Shown: piece after piece, positions 13,711 to 21,354 of the stretch
Position numbering within the stretch: position 1 is the stretch's first letter
Layout of the letters: each line of letters begins with the position of its first letter
DNA from: a virus
Virus record (IMG/VR): IMGVR_UViG_3300030406_000364
Span: 1 to 50,469 of that record
Reading direction: 5' to 3' (one strand)
Length of the DNA stretch: 50,469 nt
Translations under genes and position numbers: made by a program
The notes under the pieces: generated by a model
Database searches by the model: none
What the model was told of the DNA's origin: nothing
What the model saw: the letters and a program-made list of their open reading frames with translations, nothing else

Positions 13711-14262
13711 ATGAACATATTTGTATTAGACGAATGCCCTGTCATATCTGCACAGATGCAATGTGATAAGCACATAGTAAAGATGCCATTGGAAACTGCA
13801 CAGATGTTGTGTTCTGTGTTTCATAGGCATGGACAAGGAGATAAAGTACCATACAAAGAAGCACACAAGAACCACCCATGTACACTATGGGCAGGAGATA
13901 GTGCTGATAATTTTAGTTGGCTAGTACAACATGGTATGGAGTTATGCTTTGAATATACCAGAAGATATAACAAGATACATAAATGTCAACAAGTTATTAT
14001 GGATATAAGAGAAACAGATTGGGGTACATTGCAATATAAACCTACGTGTGGAACACCACATCCACAATGTATGCCAGATGAATACAAGTGTGCATTTGAT
14101 GATGCTGTACTAGCATACAGAAAGTATTATGTGAATGATAAGAAAGACATAGCCAAGTGGGATAAGAGTAGACCTGCACCAGATTGGTATACTAATAAGA
14201 AATATAGGACAGGGTATGACTATCACAATATGAGAGAAGAGTGGGTAGAGTTAGTTGCATGA
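13711..14262 (+). CDS. conserved phage protein with His/Cys motifs, unknown function
   Basis: A 183-residue protein with AGGAGA upstream. It begins MNIFVLDECPVISAQMQCDK, followed by CDKHIVKMPLETAQML, then HKNHPCTLWAGDSADNFSWL and a C-terminal RPAPDWYTN block. I recognise this His/Cys/Trp pattern from a family widespread in phages of many hosts. It is sometimes labelled pyrimidine dimer glycosylase-like, but I see no evidence for that activity. It could be a metal-dependent enzyme. The stop overlaps the start of a tiny membrane protein (ATGA). Confidence 0.6.
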   Translation: MNIFVLDECPVISAQMQCDKHIVKMPLETAQMLCSVFHRHGQGDKVPYKEAHKNHPCTLWAGDSADNFSWLVQHGMELCFEYTRRYNKIHKCQQVIMDIRETDWGTLQYKPTCGTPHPQCMPDEYKCAFDDAVLAYRKYYVNDKKDIAKWDKSRPAPDWYTNKKYRTGYDYHNMREEWVELVA

Positions 14263-14375
14263 TAAATAAAATAATTAAAATATTATTTGACATTTGTAAA
14301 TACATTGTGTTATTATGGCTTATGTATTTAATAGTACTGATGTTTTTAGGTACGTTTGGATTGGTAGGAACATGA
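14259..14375 (+). CDS. 38-aa membrane peptide
   Basis: The ATG at 14259 overlaps the previous stop (ATGA), and its own stop overlaps the next likely start at 14372 (ATGA). After a short basic tail (MINKIIKILF) the product is one long hydrophobic helix (YIVLLWLMYLIVLMFLGTFG). The double overlap supports a coupled real gene. It could be a small inner-membrane effector; nothing more specific can be said. Confidence 0.5.
   Translation: MINKIIKILFDICKYIVLLWLMYLIVLMFLGTFGLVGT
14287..14316 (+). promoter_or_regulatory. promoter-like site inside the 38-aa gene
   Basis: TTGACA (14287-14292), 18 bases, TATTAT (14311-14316), with TGT directly before the -10 as in an extended -10 element. It shares the TGTGT-plus-hexamer layout of the sites at 19468 and 24421, but it lies inside a coding sequence. 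Confidence 0.4.
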
Positions 14376-14584
14376 CAGTAACTAATAATTATATTGTATG
14401 TTTTTTATCAAAAGATAAAGATATTATATTAGAACCATTAGCTACATTTTCAGGAGATGTTATGTATTTTAAAACAGAAACAGATGCGAGAGATTATGTA
14501 GATAGATTGCTAGACAGAAATGATATGTCTGGCATAGATCCATTTGAAGACAACGAAACATTACAAATATTGAGAGTGCAATGA
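14372..14584 (+). CDS. 70-aa protein, unknown function
   Basis: I place the start at 14372 (MTVTNNYIVCFLSKDKD): it has GGTAGGAA upstream and overlaps the membrane peptide stop. The longer in-frame ATG at 14315 lies on a promoter -10. The product is a mixed alpha/beta acidic protein (TETDARDYVDRLLDRNDMSG). Its end overlaps the next start as ATGA. Function unknown. Confidence 0.5.
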   Translation: MTVTNNYIVCFLSKDKDIILEPLATFSGDVMYFKTETDARDYVDRLLDRNDMSGIDPFEDNETLQILRVQ

Positions 14585-14796
14585 TGACAGAAAAAGAAAT
14601 ATTAAGAAAGAATGTTAAAGATTTACAAAGACAGTTGCGTGATGCACACATAAGAATAAAAGAATTAAATGAAAAGTGTGATGAGTTGCGTAATAGATTA
14701 GGATTAGATAAAGAGTTTACAACTGCAGATGGGTGGGCAATGCCAGTAGAAAATCCAGATGCAACACACATAGAGAAGGAAGATAAGAATGGCTAA
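14581..14796 (+). CDS. 71-aa coiled-coil protein
   Basis: Start overlaps the previous stop (ATGATGA). Residues 1-44 form a heptad-rich helix (LRKNVKDLQRQLRDAHIRIK, then ELNEKCDELRNRLG). The tail is disordered and acidic. Overlaps the next gene by eight bases. Likely oligomeric; partner unknown. Confidence 0.5.
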   Translation: MMTEKEILRKNVKDLQRQLRDAHIRIKELNEKCDELRNRLGLDKEFTTADGWAMPVENPDATHIEKEDKNG

Positions 14797-15160
14797 TACA
14801 TTTACTGATTGGTTAAAGAAAGAAGCAGATGCTTATAACAACGAAAGGAAAAAAATAATGAAGACGCAAGTTAAAGAAAAAGTGGCTATGGTTTTAAATG
14901 CCAAACAAAAGAAAGGTTTACTTGATATTTTTAATTCAGGTAATAGTTTTGCAAATAGTTATAGAGAGTCAGGCATTAAGTATATAACTGCCTGGGAAAT
15001 AGAACAACTATTAGATTTAATAGATGATATGAAAGATTTATATGGCATATCACCTAGAAAATCTGATGAGCCAGACATGCATGGGGATATTTATCCTTGG
15101 CATTGGGCAGATCATGTATGGTCTGATGATCCTCAAGCATGGAAGAGGAAAGATGACTAG
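14789..15160 (+). CDS. 123-aa protein, unknown function
   Basis: The ATG at 14789 follows AGAAGGAAG. The N-terminal half is basic and helical (DWLKKEADAYNNERKKIMK); the C-terminal half is acidic and Trp/His-rich (GDIYPWHWADHVWSDDPQAW). The first half could bind nucleic acid. It precedes the primase-helicase by one small gene, so a replication link is possible but not shown. Confidence 0.5.
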   Translation: MANTFTDWLKKEADAYNNERKKIMKTQVKEKVAMVLNAKQKKGLLDIFNSGNSFANSYRESGIKYITAWEIEQLLDLIDDMKDLYGISPRKSDEPDMHGDIYPWHWADHVWSDDPQAWKRKDD

Positions 15161-15344
15161 TAAAGAACTTTGGGAAAGAGAGCAACGTCAAGTTTATCGT
15201 GAGTTTCTAAAAGAATATCTTGCTGAAGGTTATGATATAGGAGAAGCTAAATCATTAGCCAAACAAGATACGAAAGAAGTAATGGAAGATAAGCTTGACT
15301 TTGTTGAAGATTTATACGATAATACTTTAGATGATTTGGATTAA
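15153..15344 (+). CDS. 63-aa acidic helical protein
   Basis: The start at 15153 (MTSKELWEREQRQVYREF) has GAGGAAAG upstream and overlaps the previous stop by eight bases; longer in-frame starts lie deep inside the previous gene. The product is helical and acidic (EVMEDKLDFVEDLYDN). Function unknown. Confidence 0.5.
   Translation: MTSKELWEREQRQVYREFLKEYLAEGYDIGEAKSLAKQDTKEVMEDKLDFVEDLYDNTLDDLD
15295..15323 (+). promoter_or_regulatory. promoter-like site before primase-helicase
   Basis: TTGACT (15295-15300), 17 bases, GATAAT (15318-15323), each hexamer one base from consensus, ending 25 bases before the primase-helicase start. It lies inside the preceding gene. Confidence 0.45.
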
Positions 15345-15348
15345 TACT

Positions 15349-16995
15349 ATGGATAAACAATGGTTAGACAGAGGTCCTTGTCCTAATTGTGGATCAAGTG
15401 ATGGCAACGTACAACATAAGGAAGGTTATAGTCATTGTTTTGTATGTGGTACACATTTTAATAGCAAAGGAAATAAAATGGAAGCAGAAAAAGTTATACC
15501 AATGAAAACAGAAAGTGTTATAAAAACTGTAGGAACTTTAGGTGCGTTGAGTGAACGTAGTATATCAAAAGAAACTGCACAAAAATATAACACAGATGTT
15601 AAAGTCAATGGTAATATGAATACACACCACATCTACAAATACTTTGATGAAGGTGGCAACAATATTGCAAACAAGGTAAGAGATGTGGCTACAAAAAACA
15701 TGTGGACTGAAGGTAGTATGACTGATGCAGGATTGTTTGGTCAGAATATCTTTGCTCCTAATGGTAAGTACATTACAATTACTGAAGGTGAAGTAGATGC
15801 TATGTCTGCTTATGAATTATTAGGTAGTAAGTGGGCATGTGTATCTGTTAAGACAGGTGCTCATTCAGCATTGCGTGATTGTAAGAAAGCATTTGAATAC
15901 CTAGATAGCTTTCAGAATATTGTTATATCTTTTGATATGGACAAGCAAGGAAGAGAAGCAAGTGAAAAGGTTGCACAATTATTTTCACCTAACAAGTGTA
16001 AGATTATGCATATGGAATACAAAGATGCGAATGAATACTTAAAGGTTAGTAAACGTGAGGAGTTTTCAAGAGCATGGTGGAATGCACAACCTTATACTCC
16101 TGCAGGTATAGTCAATCTAAAAGATTTAAAGTCTACATTATTTGAAGAAGAGTATTGTGAGACTTGTTTATATCCTTGGAATAAACTGAATGATAAGACT
16201 TATGGTATGCGTACTGGTGAGTTGATTACCTTTACAAGTGGTGCAGGTATGGGTAAGTCTTCTATTATGCGTGAACTTATGTATCATATGTTAAGAAATA
16301 CAAATGATAATGTAGGTATACTTGCATTGGAAGAGAGTACAAAGAATACTGCATTTAATATCATGTCTGTTGAAGCAAATGCTAGACTATATATTAATGA
16401 GATACGTAAGAACTATAGTCAAGACCAACTAGACACATGGTTTGATAATACTATGGGTAGTGGTAGGTTCTTTGCCTTTGATCACTTTGGTTCTATTTCT
16501 AATGACGAGATACTTTCACGAGTACGATTCATGGCACAAGCATTGGATTGTAAATGGATATTCCTTGATCACTTATCTATACTTGTATCTGGACAGGAAG
16601 AAGGAGATGAAAGAAAATCTATTGATGTTCTTATGACAAAGCTACGTTCTCTGGTAGAGCAGACAGGTGTAGGATTGTTATTGGTATCACATCTACGTAG
16701 ACCTGCAGGTGATACTGGACATGAGAATGGAAGAGAGGTAACTCTGTCTCACTTGAGAGGTAGTGCGTCTATTGCACATCTATCTGATAGTGTGATTGCT
16801 TTAGAAAGAAATCAGCAAGATGAAGATGATGTTATTTCTAATACCACAACACTACGTATATTAAAGAACAGATATACTGGTGACACAGGTATAGCTACAC
16901 ATCTTTTCTATGATAAAGATACTGGTCGTATGAAAGAGATTGACAATCCTTATGAAGTAGATGATAATAATAACGAAGAGGAGATACCATTCTAA
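15349..16995 (+). CDS. DNA primase-helicase (T7 gp4-like)
   Basis: A 548-residue replication protein from the ATG at 15349; an earlier in-frame start adds six residues without a better site. It has a zinc-binding domain with Cys at 11, 14, 30 and 33 (CPNC...CFVC). The Toprim primase core has E147 (ITEGEVDAMS) and D196/D198 (VISFDMDKQG). The RecA-like hexameric helicase has Walker A GAGMGKSS (298-305) and Walker B WIFLDHLSIL (403-412). It would unwind DNA at the fork and lay down primers for the polymerase encoded next to it. The length is close to T7 gp4 (566). A promoter-like site lies 25 bases upstream. Confidence 0.93.
   Translation: MDKQWLDRGPCPNCGSSDGNVQHKEGYSHCFVCGTHFNSKGNKMEAEKVIPMKTESVIKTVGTLGALSERSISKETAQKYNTDVKVNGNMNTHHIYKYFDEGGNNIANKVRDVATKNMWTEGSMTDAGLFGQNIFAPNGKYITITEGEVDAMSAYELLGSKWACVSVKTGAHSALRDCKKAFEYLDSFQNIVISFDMDKQGREASEKVAQLFSPNKCKIMHMEYKDANEYLKVSKREEFSRAWWNAQPYTPAGIVNLKDLKSTLFEEEYCETCLYPWNKLNDKTYGMRTGELITFTSGAGMGKSSIMRELMYHMLRNTNDNVGILALEESTKNTAFNIMSVEANARLYINEIRKNYSQDQLDTWFDNTMGSGRFFAFDHFGSISNDEILSRVRFMAQALDCKWIFLDHLSILVSGQEEGDERKSIDVLMTKLRSLVEQTGVGLLLVSHLRRPAGDTGHENGREVTLSHLRGSASIAHLSDSVIALERNQQDEDDVISNTTTLRILKNRYTGDTGIATHLFYDKDTGRMKEIDNPYEVDDNNNEEEIPF
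16940..16968 (+). promoter_or_regulatory. promoter-like site before the polymerase pair
   Basis: TTGACA (16940-16945), 17 bases, GATAAT (16963-16968), 26 bases before the next start. It lies inside the end of the primase-helicase gene, so it may be chance, but the geometry equals the site at 15295. Confidence 0.4.
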
Positions 16996-17330
16996 TGTGG
17001 AAACATTATTGTAACGTAGAGAAAACTGAAATGGAAGTAGGTGATGGTGAAGAGTGTAACTGGTGTGGACTAGATGCTGAAGCTATGACCATAGATGGTT
17101 TTGATGATGCTATTATAGGTATAGGAGAACAATATGGAAAAAAACCTTTACATGTTTATTCATATAGTGTAATATGTAAAATATTAAGAGAACGAGATGG
17201 TATGACATGGGAAGAAGCAGAAGATTTTGCTCAATTTAATATTTTAAATGTGTGGGTAGGTGAGAGAACTCCCATGATATTATATAATGAGTATTGGTAT
17301 GATTGGAAAACAGATGAGAGCAGTAGTTGA
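16995..17330 (+). CDS. 111-aa protein, unknown function
   Basis: Start overlaps the helicase stop (TAATG). Cys/His residues near the N-terminus (WKHYCNV, then CNWCG at about 21-25) suggest a small metal site. Residues about 65-90 are helical (ICKILRERDGMTWEEAEDFA), a pattern shared with small phage proteins of unknown function. Its end overlaps the polymerase start by 17 bases. Position between helicase and polymerase suggests a replication accessory role, unproven. Confidence 0.55.
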   Translation: MWKHYCNVEKTEMEVGDGEECNWCGLDAEAMTIDGFDDAIIGIGEQYGKKPLHVYSYSVICKILRERDGMTWEEAEDFAQFNILNVWVGERTPMILYNEYWYDWKTDESSS

Positions 17331-18948
17331 TATAGAAGCAGATAGTTTAAATCCCACAAAGGTTCATTGTGTTGTGGCTAAAGATGTAGATACAGGTAAG
17401 GTTTATCCTTTTCCTCCTGACCTGCTACATGGGTTTAGAGATTGGTCACTAGGTGTTAAGCAATTTATTATGCATAATGGAATATCTTTTGATGCTCCTG
17501 TGCTTAATAGATTGCTTGGTACTGACATTAAACCACATCAAATAGTGGATACACTTATATTATCACAACTACTCAATCCCATGAGAGATAATGGTCATAG
17601 TCTGGAAGCATGGGGAAATAAATTAGCTATGCCTAAAGGAGATGTAGATACCTTTGAAGTATATACACCAGACATGTTAGAATATTGTAAACAAGATGTA
17701 AATATTACACATAAACTATTTGAAGTATTACAAAAAGAAGGTAGAGGATTCTCTAAATCTTCTGTGTATCTTGAGCATCAAGTACGTTTGATTATAGATC
17801 AACAAGAAAAGAATGGTTTCTATTTAGATATGCAGAAAGCTATGAGTTTATATAATAAGTTAAGAGATGAAGCAAATGAATTAGAAAAGTGGGCAGTAAC
17901 TAACTTTGATCCTACAGTTGTTGAGTTGAAAACAAAAACAAAATACATACCATTTAATATAGGATCAAGACAACAGATTGCAGAAAGATTAATGGAACTA
18001 GGTTGGAAACCTAAACAACATACAGATAAAGGAAATATAATTATTAATGAAGCAGTTCTGGATACTATAGAACTTCCTGAAGCAAAAAAGTTTTCACGAT
18101 TCTTTCTTTTACAGAAGCGTATCGCACAGATTAAGTCATGGATAGAAGCATGTGATGACACAGATGGTAGAGTACATGGTAGAGTTATGACTCTTAAAAC
18201 TATTACTGGTCGTATGTCTCATCACTCTCCTAACATGGCACAGATACCTGCAGTTCGTTCTCCATATGGAAAAGAGTGTAGAGATTGTTGGACAGTTGAT
18301 AATCCTTACACTCATTCCATAGTAGGAACTGATGCAAGTGGATTAGAGTTGAGATGTCTAGCACATTTAATGAATGATGCTACATTTACAGACATATTAT
18401 TGACAGGTGATATACATACACACAATATGCAAATGGCAGGATTAACTAACAGAGACCAGGCAAAGACCTTTATCTATGCCTTTATGTATGGTGCAGGTGC
18501 ATCTAAAATAGGTCAGATAGTAGGAGCAGGTGCTAAAGAAGGACAACAATTAATTAATAAGTTCTTATCAAGTATGCCTGCTCTGAAAAGAGTAAGAGAT
18601 TCTGTTACAAAAGCTGCAAGTAAAGGTATGATTAAAGGTATTGATGGTAGACTATTACATATACGTAGTCCTCATAGTGCCTTGAATACTTTGATACAAG
18701 GTGCAGGTGCAGTTGTGTGTAAGGTATGGCTTATCAATATGATTAAACGTATCAGAAGAATAGGTGTTGATGCAAAGCTTGTAGCATCTATACATGATGA
18801 GTATCAGTTTGAAGTCCTTAACAAAGATGTTAAAAGATTTGGACAGCTAACAAAAGATGCTATGAAAGATACAGAGAAACAATTACACATGAAATGTCCT
18901 TTGGATAATGAATGGAAGGTAGGGAGAACATGGGCACAGACACATTAG
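17314..18948 (+). CDS. family A DNA polymerase with 3'-5' exonuclease
   Basis: A 544-residue polymerase. I prefer the ATG at 17314, which puts the exonuclease motif at the very N-terminus; an in-frame start 27 bases earlier adds residues without homology. Exonuclease residues: D6 and E8 (DIEAD), D60 (HNGISFD), Y124 and D128 (YCKQD). Polymerase motif A has D340 (GTDASGLELR), motif B RDQAKTFIYAFMYG (R380, K384, Y388, Y392) and motif C HDE (494-496). Position 388 is Tyr, equivalent to E. coli Phe762 and T7 Tyr526. It is shorter than T7 gp5 (704), with less sequence between exonuclease and motif A. It replicates the genome with the adjacent primase-helicase. Confidence 0.93.
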   Translation: MRAVVDIEADSLNPTKVHCVVAKDVDTGKVYPFPPDLLHGFRDWSLGVKQFIMHNGISFDAPVLNRLLGTDIKPHQIVDTLILSQLLNPMRDNGHSLEAWGNKLAMPKGDVDTFEVYTPDMLEYCKQDVNITHKLFEVLQKEGRGFSKSSVYLEHQVRLIIDQQEKNGFYLDMQKAMSLYNKLRDEANELEKWAVTNFDPTVVELKTKTKYIPFNIGSRQQIAERLMELGWKPKQHTDKGNIIINEAVLDTIELPEAKKFSRFFLLQKRIAQIKSWIEACDDTDGRVHGRVMTLKTITGRMSHHSPNMAQIPAVRSPYGKECRDCWTVDNPYTHSIVGTDASGLELRCLAHLMNDATFTDILLTGDIHTHNMQMAGLTNRDQAKTFIYAFMYGAGASKIGQIVGAGAKEGQQLINKFLSSMPALKRVRDSVTKAASKGMIKGIDGRLLHIRSPHSALNTLIQGAGAVVCKVWLINMIKRIRRIGVDAKLVASIHDEYQFEVLNKDVKRFGQLTKDAMKDTEKQLHMKCPLDNEWKVGRTWAQTH

Positions 18949-20012
18949 TAAAAGAATTTAAAGGAAGAAAAGATCATGCTAATTATATTAAGCGTGGTAT
19001 ACAAGTAGAGAATGAATTTATAAAGACTGTGCAAGAGCATGGTTATTCAGTTGGTATAGCAAATGACCAAGAGAATATGTTTAAACATATAGATTTCTAT
19101 CTAACAAAAGATAATAAGACAGTTAGTGTAGATGTAAAAGCTAGAAGAACTGGAAATAAAAATAAGTTTTTTGATGACACATGGATTGTTGTTGAGTTTA
19201 AAAATACAATGGGTAATAAAGGTTGGTTATATGGTGACTGTAATTACTTTGTATTTGAACGAGAGCATGACTACGTATGGTGCTATGCAAAAGAGTTGGT
19301 AGAATTAACTGACAAAGTTGTAGATAAAAATACCAGAGTAGAGAGTTATAAAGATGCTGAATACAAAACATGGGGTAGAAGTTATCAAGGAAAGCAAGAC
19401 CTTATCTCAAGAATAGAGATGAGTTTAATATTAAAATTGAGCAAAACATTTATTATGAAAAAAACTCTTGACAAAAATGTTGAGGTGTGTCATAATTCAT
19501 TTATTAATAATAAAGAAAGGAACACAATTATGAGTGTTATTAAAGGAAACGCTTATTGGGCAAGCGTAACAAGTCCAAACACCACTTTCGATAGTGATGG
19601 TGTGTGGTCTATAGATGTTGGTAATCTTGATAAAAAGAATGCTGATATTGCTAAAGCTGATGGTCTATCCATCAAAAATAAGAATGACGACAGAGGTGAT
19701 TTCGTTACAGTAAAACGTAAAGTGAGACGTAAAGATGGGAACATGAACAAACCACCTGAAGTTGTTGACGCAGGCAAACGTAATATGTCTGGCACATTAA
19801 TTGGTAATGGTTCAGAAGTTAATGTACTTTATACTACATATGAGTGGGAGTTCAAAGGTCGTTCTGGAGTTTCTGCTGATCTACGTGCTGTACAGGTAAC
19901 TAATTTAGTACCTTACAACACAGATGCTGATGCAGAGGAAGCTTTTGAAGTAGTTCCTGATGGCTTCGTAAGTAATGAATCTGATGAGGAATTATCCTTC
20001 GCTTCTAACTAA
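18930..20012 (+). CDS. PD-(D/E)XK nuclease joined in frame to ssDNA-binding protein
   Basis: One uninterrupted 360-codon frame holds two proteins. Residues 1-185 look like a PD-(D/E)XK nuclease: E29 (VENEF), D55 (HIDFYL) and D68-V-K70 (SVDVKARR), then VVEFKNTMGNKGWLYGD, as in phage endonucleases placed after T7-like polymerases. Residues 201-360 look like a separate ssDNA-binding protein. No stop separates them. However, an ATG at 19530 with AAAGAAAGGA upstream and a near-consensus promoter at 19468-19496 sit at the joint, so the second part is surely also made alone. The start at 18930 is chosen for its GTAGGGAGAA site. The longer product might be a minor fusion. Confidence 0.7.
   Translation: MGTDTLVKEFKGRKDHANYIKRGIQVENEFIKTVQEHGYSVGIANDQENMFKHIDFYLTKDNKTVSVDVKARRTGNKNKFFDDTWIVVEFKNTMGNKGWLYGDCNYFVFEREHDYVWCYAKELVELTDKVVDKNTRVESYKDAEYKTWGRSYQGKQDLISRIEMSLILKLSKTFIMKKTLDKNVEVCHNSFINNKERNTIMSVIKGNAYWASVTSPNTTFDSDGVWSIDVGNLDKKNADIAKADGLSIKNKNDDRGDFVTVKRKVRRKDGNMNKPPEVVDAGKRNMSGTLIGNGSEVNVLYTTYEWEFKGRSGVSADLRAVQVTNLVPYNTDADAEEAFEVVPDGFVSNESDEELSFASN
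19468..19496 (+). promoter_or_regulatory. strong internal promoter for the ssDNA-binding protein
   Basis: TTGACA (19468-19473), 17 bases, CATAAT (19491-19496) preceded by GTGTGT, giving an extended -10. The last part is identical to the Hsp20 promoter at 24421. Transcription would start about 25 bases before the internal ATG at 19530. Confidence 0.7.
19530..20012 (+). CDS. putative ssDNA-binding protein (internal start)
   Basis: A 160-residue protein read from the internal ATG in the frame of the upstream nuclease. It is beta-rich (MSVIKGNAYWASVTSPNTTF, later VTVKRKVRRKDG, then YTTYEWEFKGRSGVSADLRA), matching T7 gp2.5-type and other phage ssDNA-binding OB-fold proteins. It ends in a Glu/Asp-rich acidic tail with a final aromatic (ESDEELSFASN), the part that recruits polymerase and helicase in such proteins. 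It should coat single strands at the fork. It has its own promoter, and a long hairpin follows 11 bases after the stop, suggesting a separate abundant transcript. Confidence 0.7.
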   Translation: MSVIKGNAYWASVTSPNTTFDSDGVWSIDVGNLDKKNADIAKADGLSIKNKNDDRGDFVTVKRKVRRKDGNMNKPPEVVDAGKRNMSGTLIGNGSEVNVLYTTYEWEFKGRSGVSADLRAVQVTNLVPYNTDADAEEAFEVVPDGFVSNESDEELSFASN

Positions 20013-20023
20013 CCAATGAAAGG

Positions 20024-20057
20024 ATGGAGAGGTGCTACTGAACGAGTATCTCTCCAT
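20024..20057 (+). terminator. terminator-like hairpin after the SSB gene
   Basis: A 13-bp stem (20024-20036 with 20045-20057, including two G-T pairs) and an 8-base loop, followed by TATTTATT. It lies between the putative SSB gene and the exonuclease gene, 11 bases after the stop. The T-run is interrupted by A, so termination may be partial. Confidence 0.6.
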
Positions 20058-20065
20058 TATTTATT

Positions 20066-20929
20066 ATGAAATCAATAGATACTTTAGTGAAAGATATATA
20101 TGGTTTATTTGATCCTCTTGTAGAGGTAGATTTAAATGACAAAGAAATAGATGAGCATTTAGATTCTTTTACAAAGAGTGTCAAAGAAACATTACGAATG
20201 TTTTTAAAAGAGAAACCTACACAGAAACGTAACTTAAGACTATCTGCTATAGGTAAACCTACTAGACAGTTATGGTATGACAAACATTCTAAAGATGAAC
20301 CTAAACCTTTAGAACCTAGTACAAGAATTAAGTTTTTATATGGACATTTATTAGAAGACTTATTAATATTATTCTGTAGACTAGCAGGACATACAGTAAC
20401 TGATCAACAAAAACAAATTGATGTTAATGGAATAAAAGGACATCAAGATTGTATGATTGATGGTGTTCTCGTTGATTGTAAGAGTGCATCAGGTAGAAGT
20501 TTTGAAAAGTTTTCTAAAAGAACTTTATATTCTGATGATCCTTTTGGTTATATTGCACAGATCTCTGCCTATGCTGAAGGCAATGGTGTAGATGAAGCTG
20601 CTTTTCTTGCTATAGATAAACAACATGGAGACATTTGTTTGACTCCTGTTCATTCATTGGAAATGATTAATGCTAAAGAAAGAATTGATTATCTTAAAGG
20701 AGTTATGGAACAAGACAATCCACCTGATAGGTGTTATGATGATTTGCCTGATGGAGCTAGTGGCAATCGTAAGCTTGCTATTGGTTGCTTGTATTGTTCA
20801 CATAAGCGTACTTGTTGGAGTGATGCTAATCAAGGTAAAGGATTACGTGTGTTTCAGTATGCAAAAGGTCATAGGTTTCTTACGAATGTTGCTAAAGAAC
20901 CTAACGTAGATGAGGTTTTAGATTGGTAA
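20066..20929 (+). CDS. Cas4/RecB-like PD-(D/E)XK exonuclease
   Basis: A 287-residue nuclease. Motifs in order: H94 and E97 (GHLLEDLL), D132 (GHQDCMIDG), D137-x-K139 (VDCKSAS), Q165 and Y169 (QISAY); together these form the RecB-type active site. Four Cys follow at 223, 241, 244 and 250; the C-x2-C-x5-C end resembles the Fe-S clamp of Cas4/AddB-type nucleases. It probably degrades host DNA or processes replication intermediates, as T7 gp6 does. It follows the SSB terminator-like hairpin. The N-terminal 60 residues are helical and not diagnostic. Confidence 0.8.
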   Translation: MKSIDTLVKDIYGLFDPLVEVDLNDKEIDEHLDSFTKSVKETLRMFLKEKPTQKRNLRLSAIGKPTRQLWYDKHSKDEPKPLEPSTRIKFLYGHLLEDLLILFCRLAGHTVTDQQKQIDVNGIKGHQDCMIDGVLVDCKSASGRSFEKFSKRTLYSDDPFGYIAQISAYAEGNGVDEAAFLAIDKQHGDICLTPVHSLEMINAKERIDYLKGVMEQDNPPDRCYDDLPDGASGNRKLAIGCLYCSHKRTCWSDANQGKGLRVFQYAKGHRFLTNVAKEPNVDEVLDW

Positions 20930-21354
20930 AAAATCATTGGGTAGATTTAAGAACAGGTAAACCTTTTACTCCTGATCTTGAACAGTTTGGTTTTGTATAT
21001 ATTATTACTAACTTGAAGACAGAAAAAAAATATATAGGATGTAAACAATATTTAATTGGTAAGTCTAAAAGACAATCAAGATGGCAATCTTACATGGGTT
21101 CTTCAAAGTATTTAAAGGAAGATATAAAGAAACTAGGTAAGAAAAATTTTAAGTTTGAAGTAATTGATGAATTTAAAAACAAAAGAAGTTTAAAATATTA
21201 TGAGTTAGCTTATCAAGTACAACATAATGTTTTAACTTCTTGTGTTGAAGGTTCAGATAATCATAAATATTATAATAATTATATAGGTGGTAAATTTTTT
21301 AGACCTGTAGAAAGAAAGGAGGTAAAAGATGTCACTAAAAAAAGCAATGTATGA
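20923..21354 (+). CDS. GIY-YIG endonuclease-like protein
   Basis: A 143-residue basic protein. FVYIITN (24-30) and KKYIGCK (35-41) are the two GIY-YIG strands. A conserved-looking turn SYMGSS follows near 56, and YYELAYQ supplies the catalytic-type Glu at 94. It resembles phage Seg-type free-standing endonucleases that cut DNA and may spread as homing elements. The frame has no ATG; the TTG at 20923, overlapping the previous stop, is the most upstream start keeping the whole domain. The gene is more AT-rich than its neighbours. It sits between replication genes. Confidence 0.65.
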   Translation: MVKNHWVDLRTGKPFTPDLEQFGFVYIITNLKTEKKYIGCKQYLIGKSKRQSRWQSYMGSSKYLKEDIKKLGKKNFKFEVIDEFKNKRSLKYYELAYQVQHNVLTSCVEGSDNHKYYNNYIGGKFFRPVERKEVKDVTKKSNV

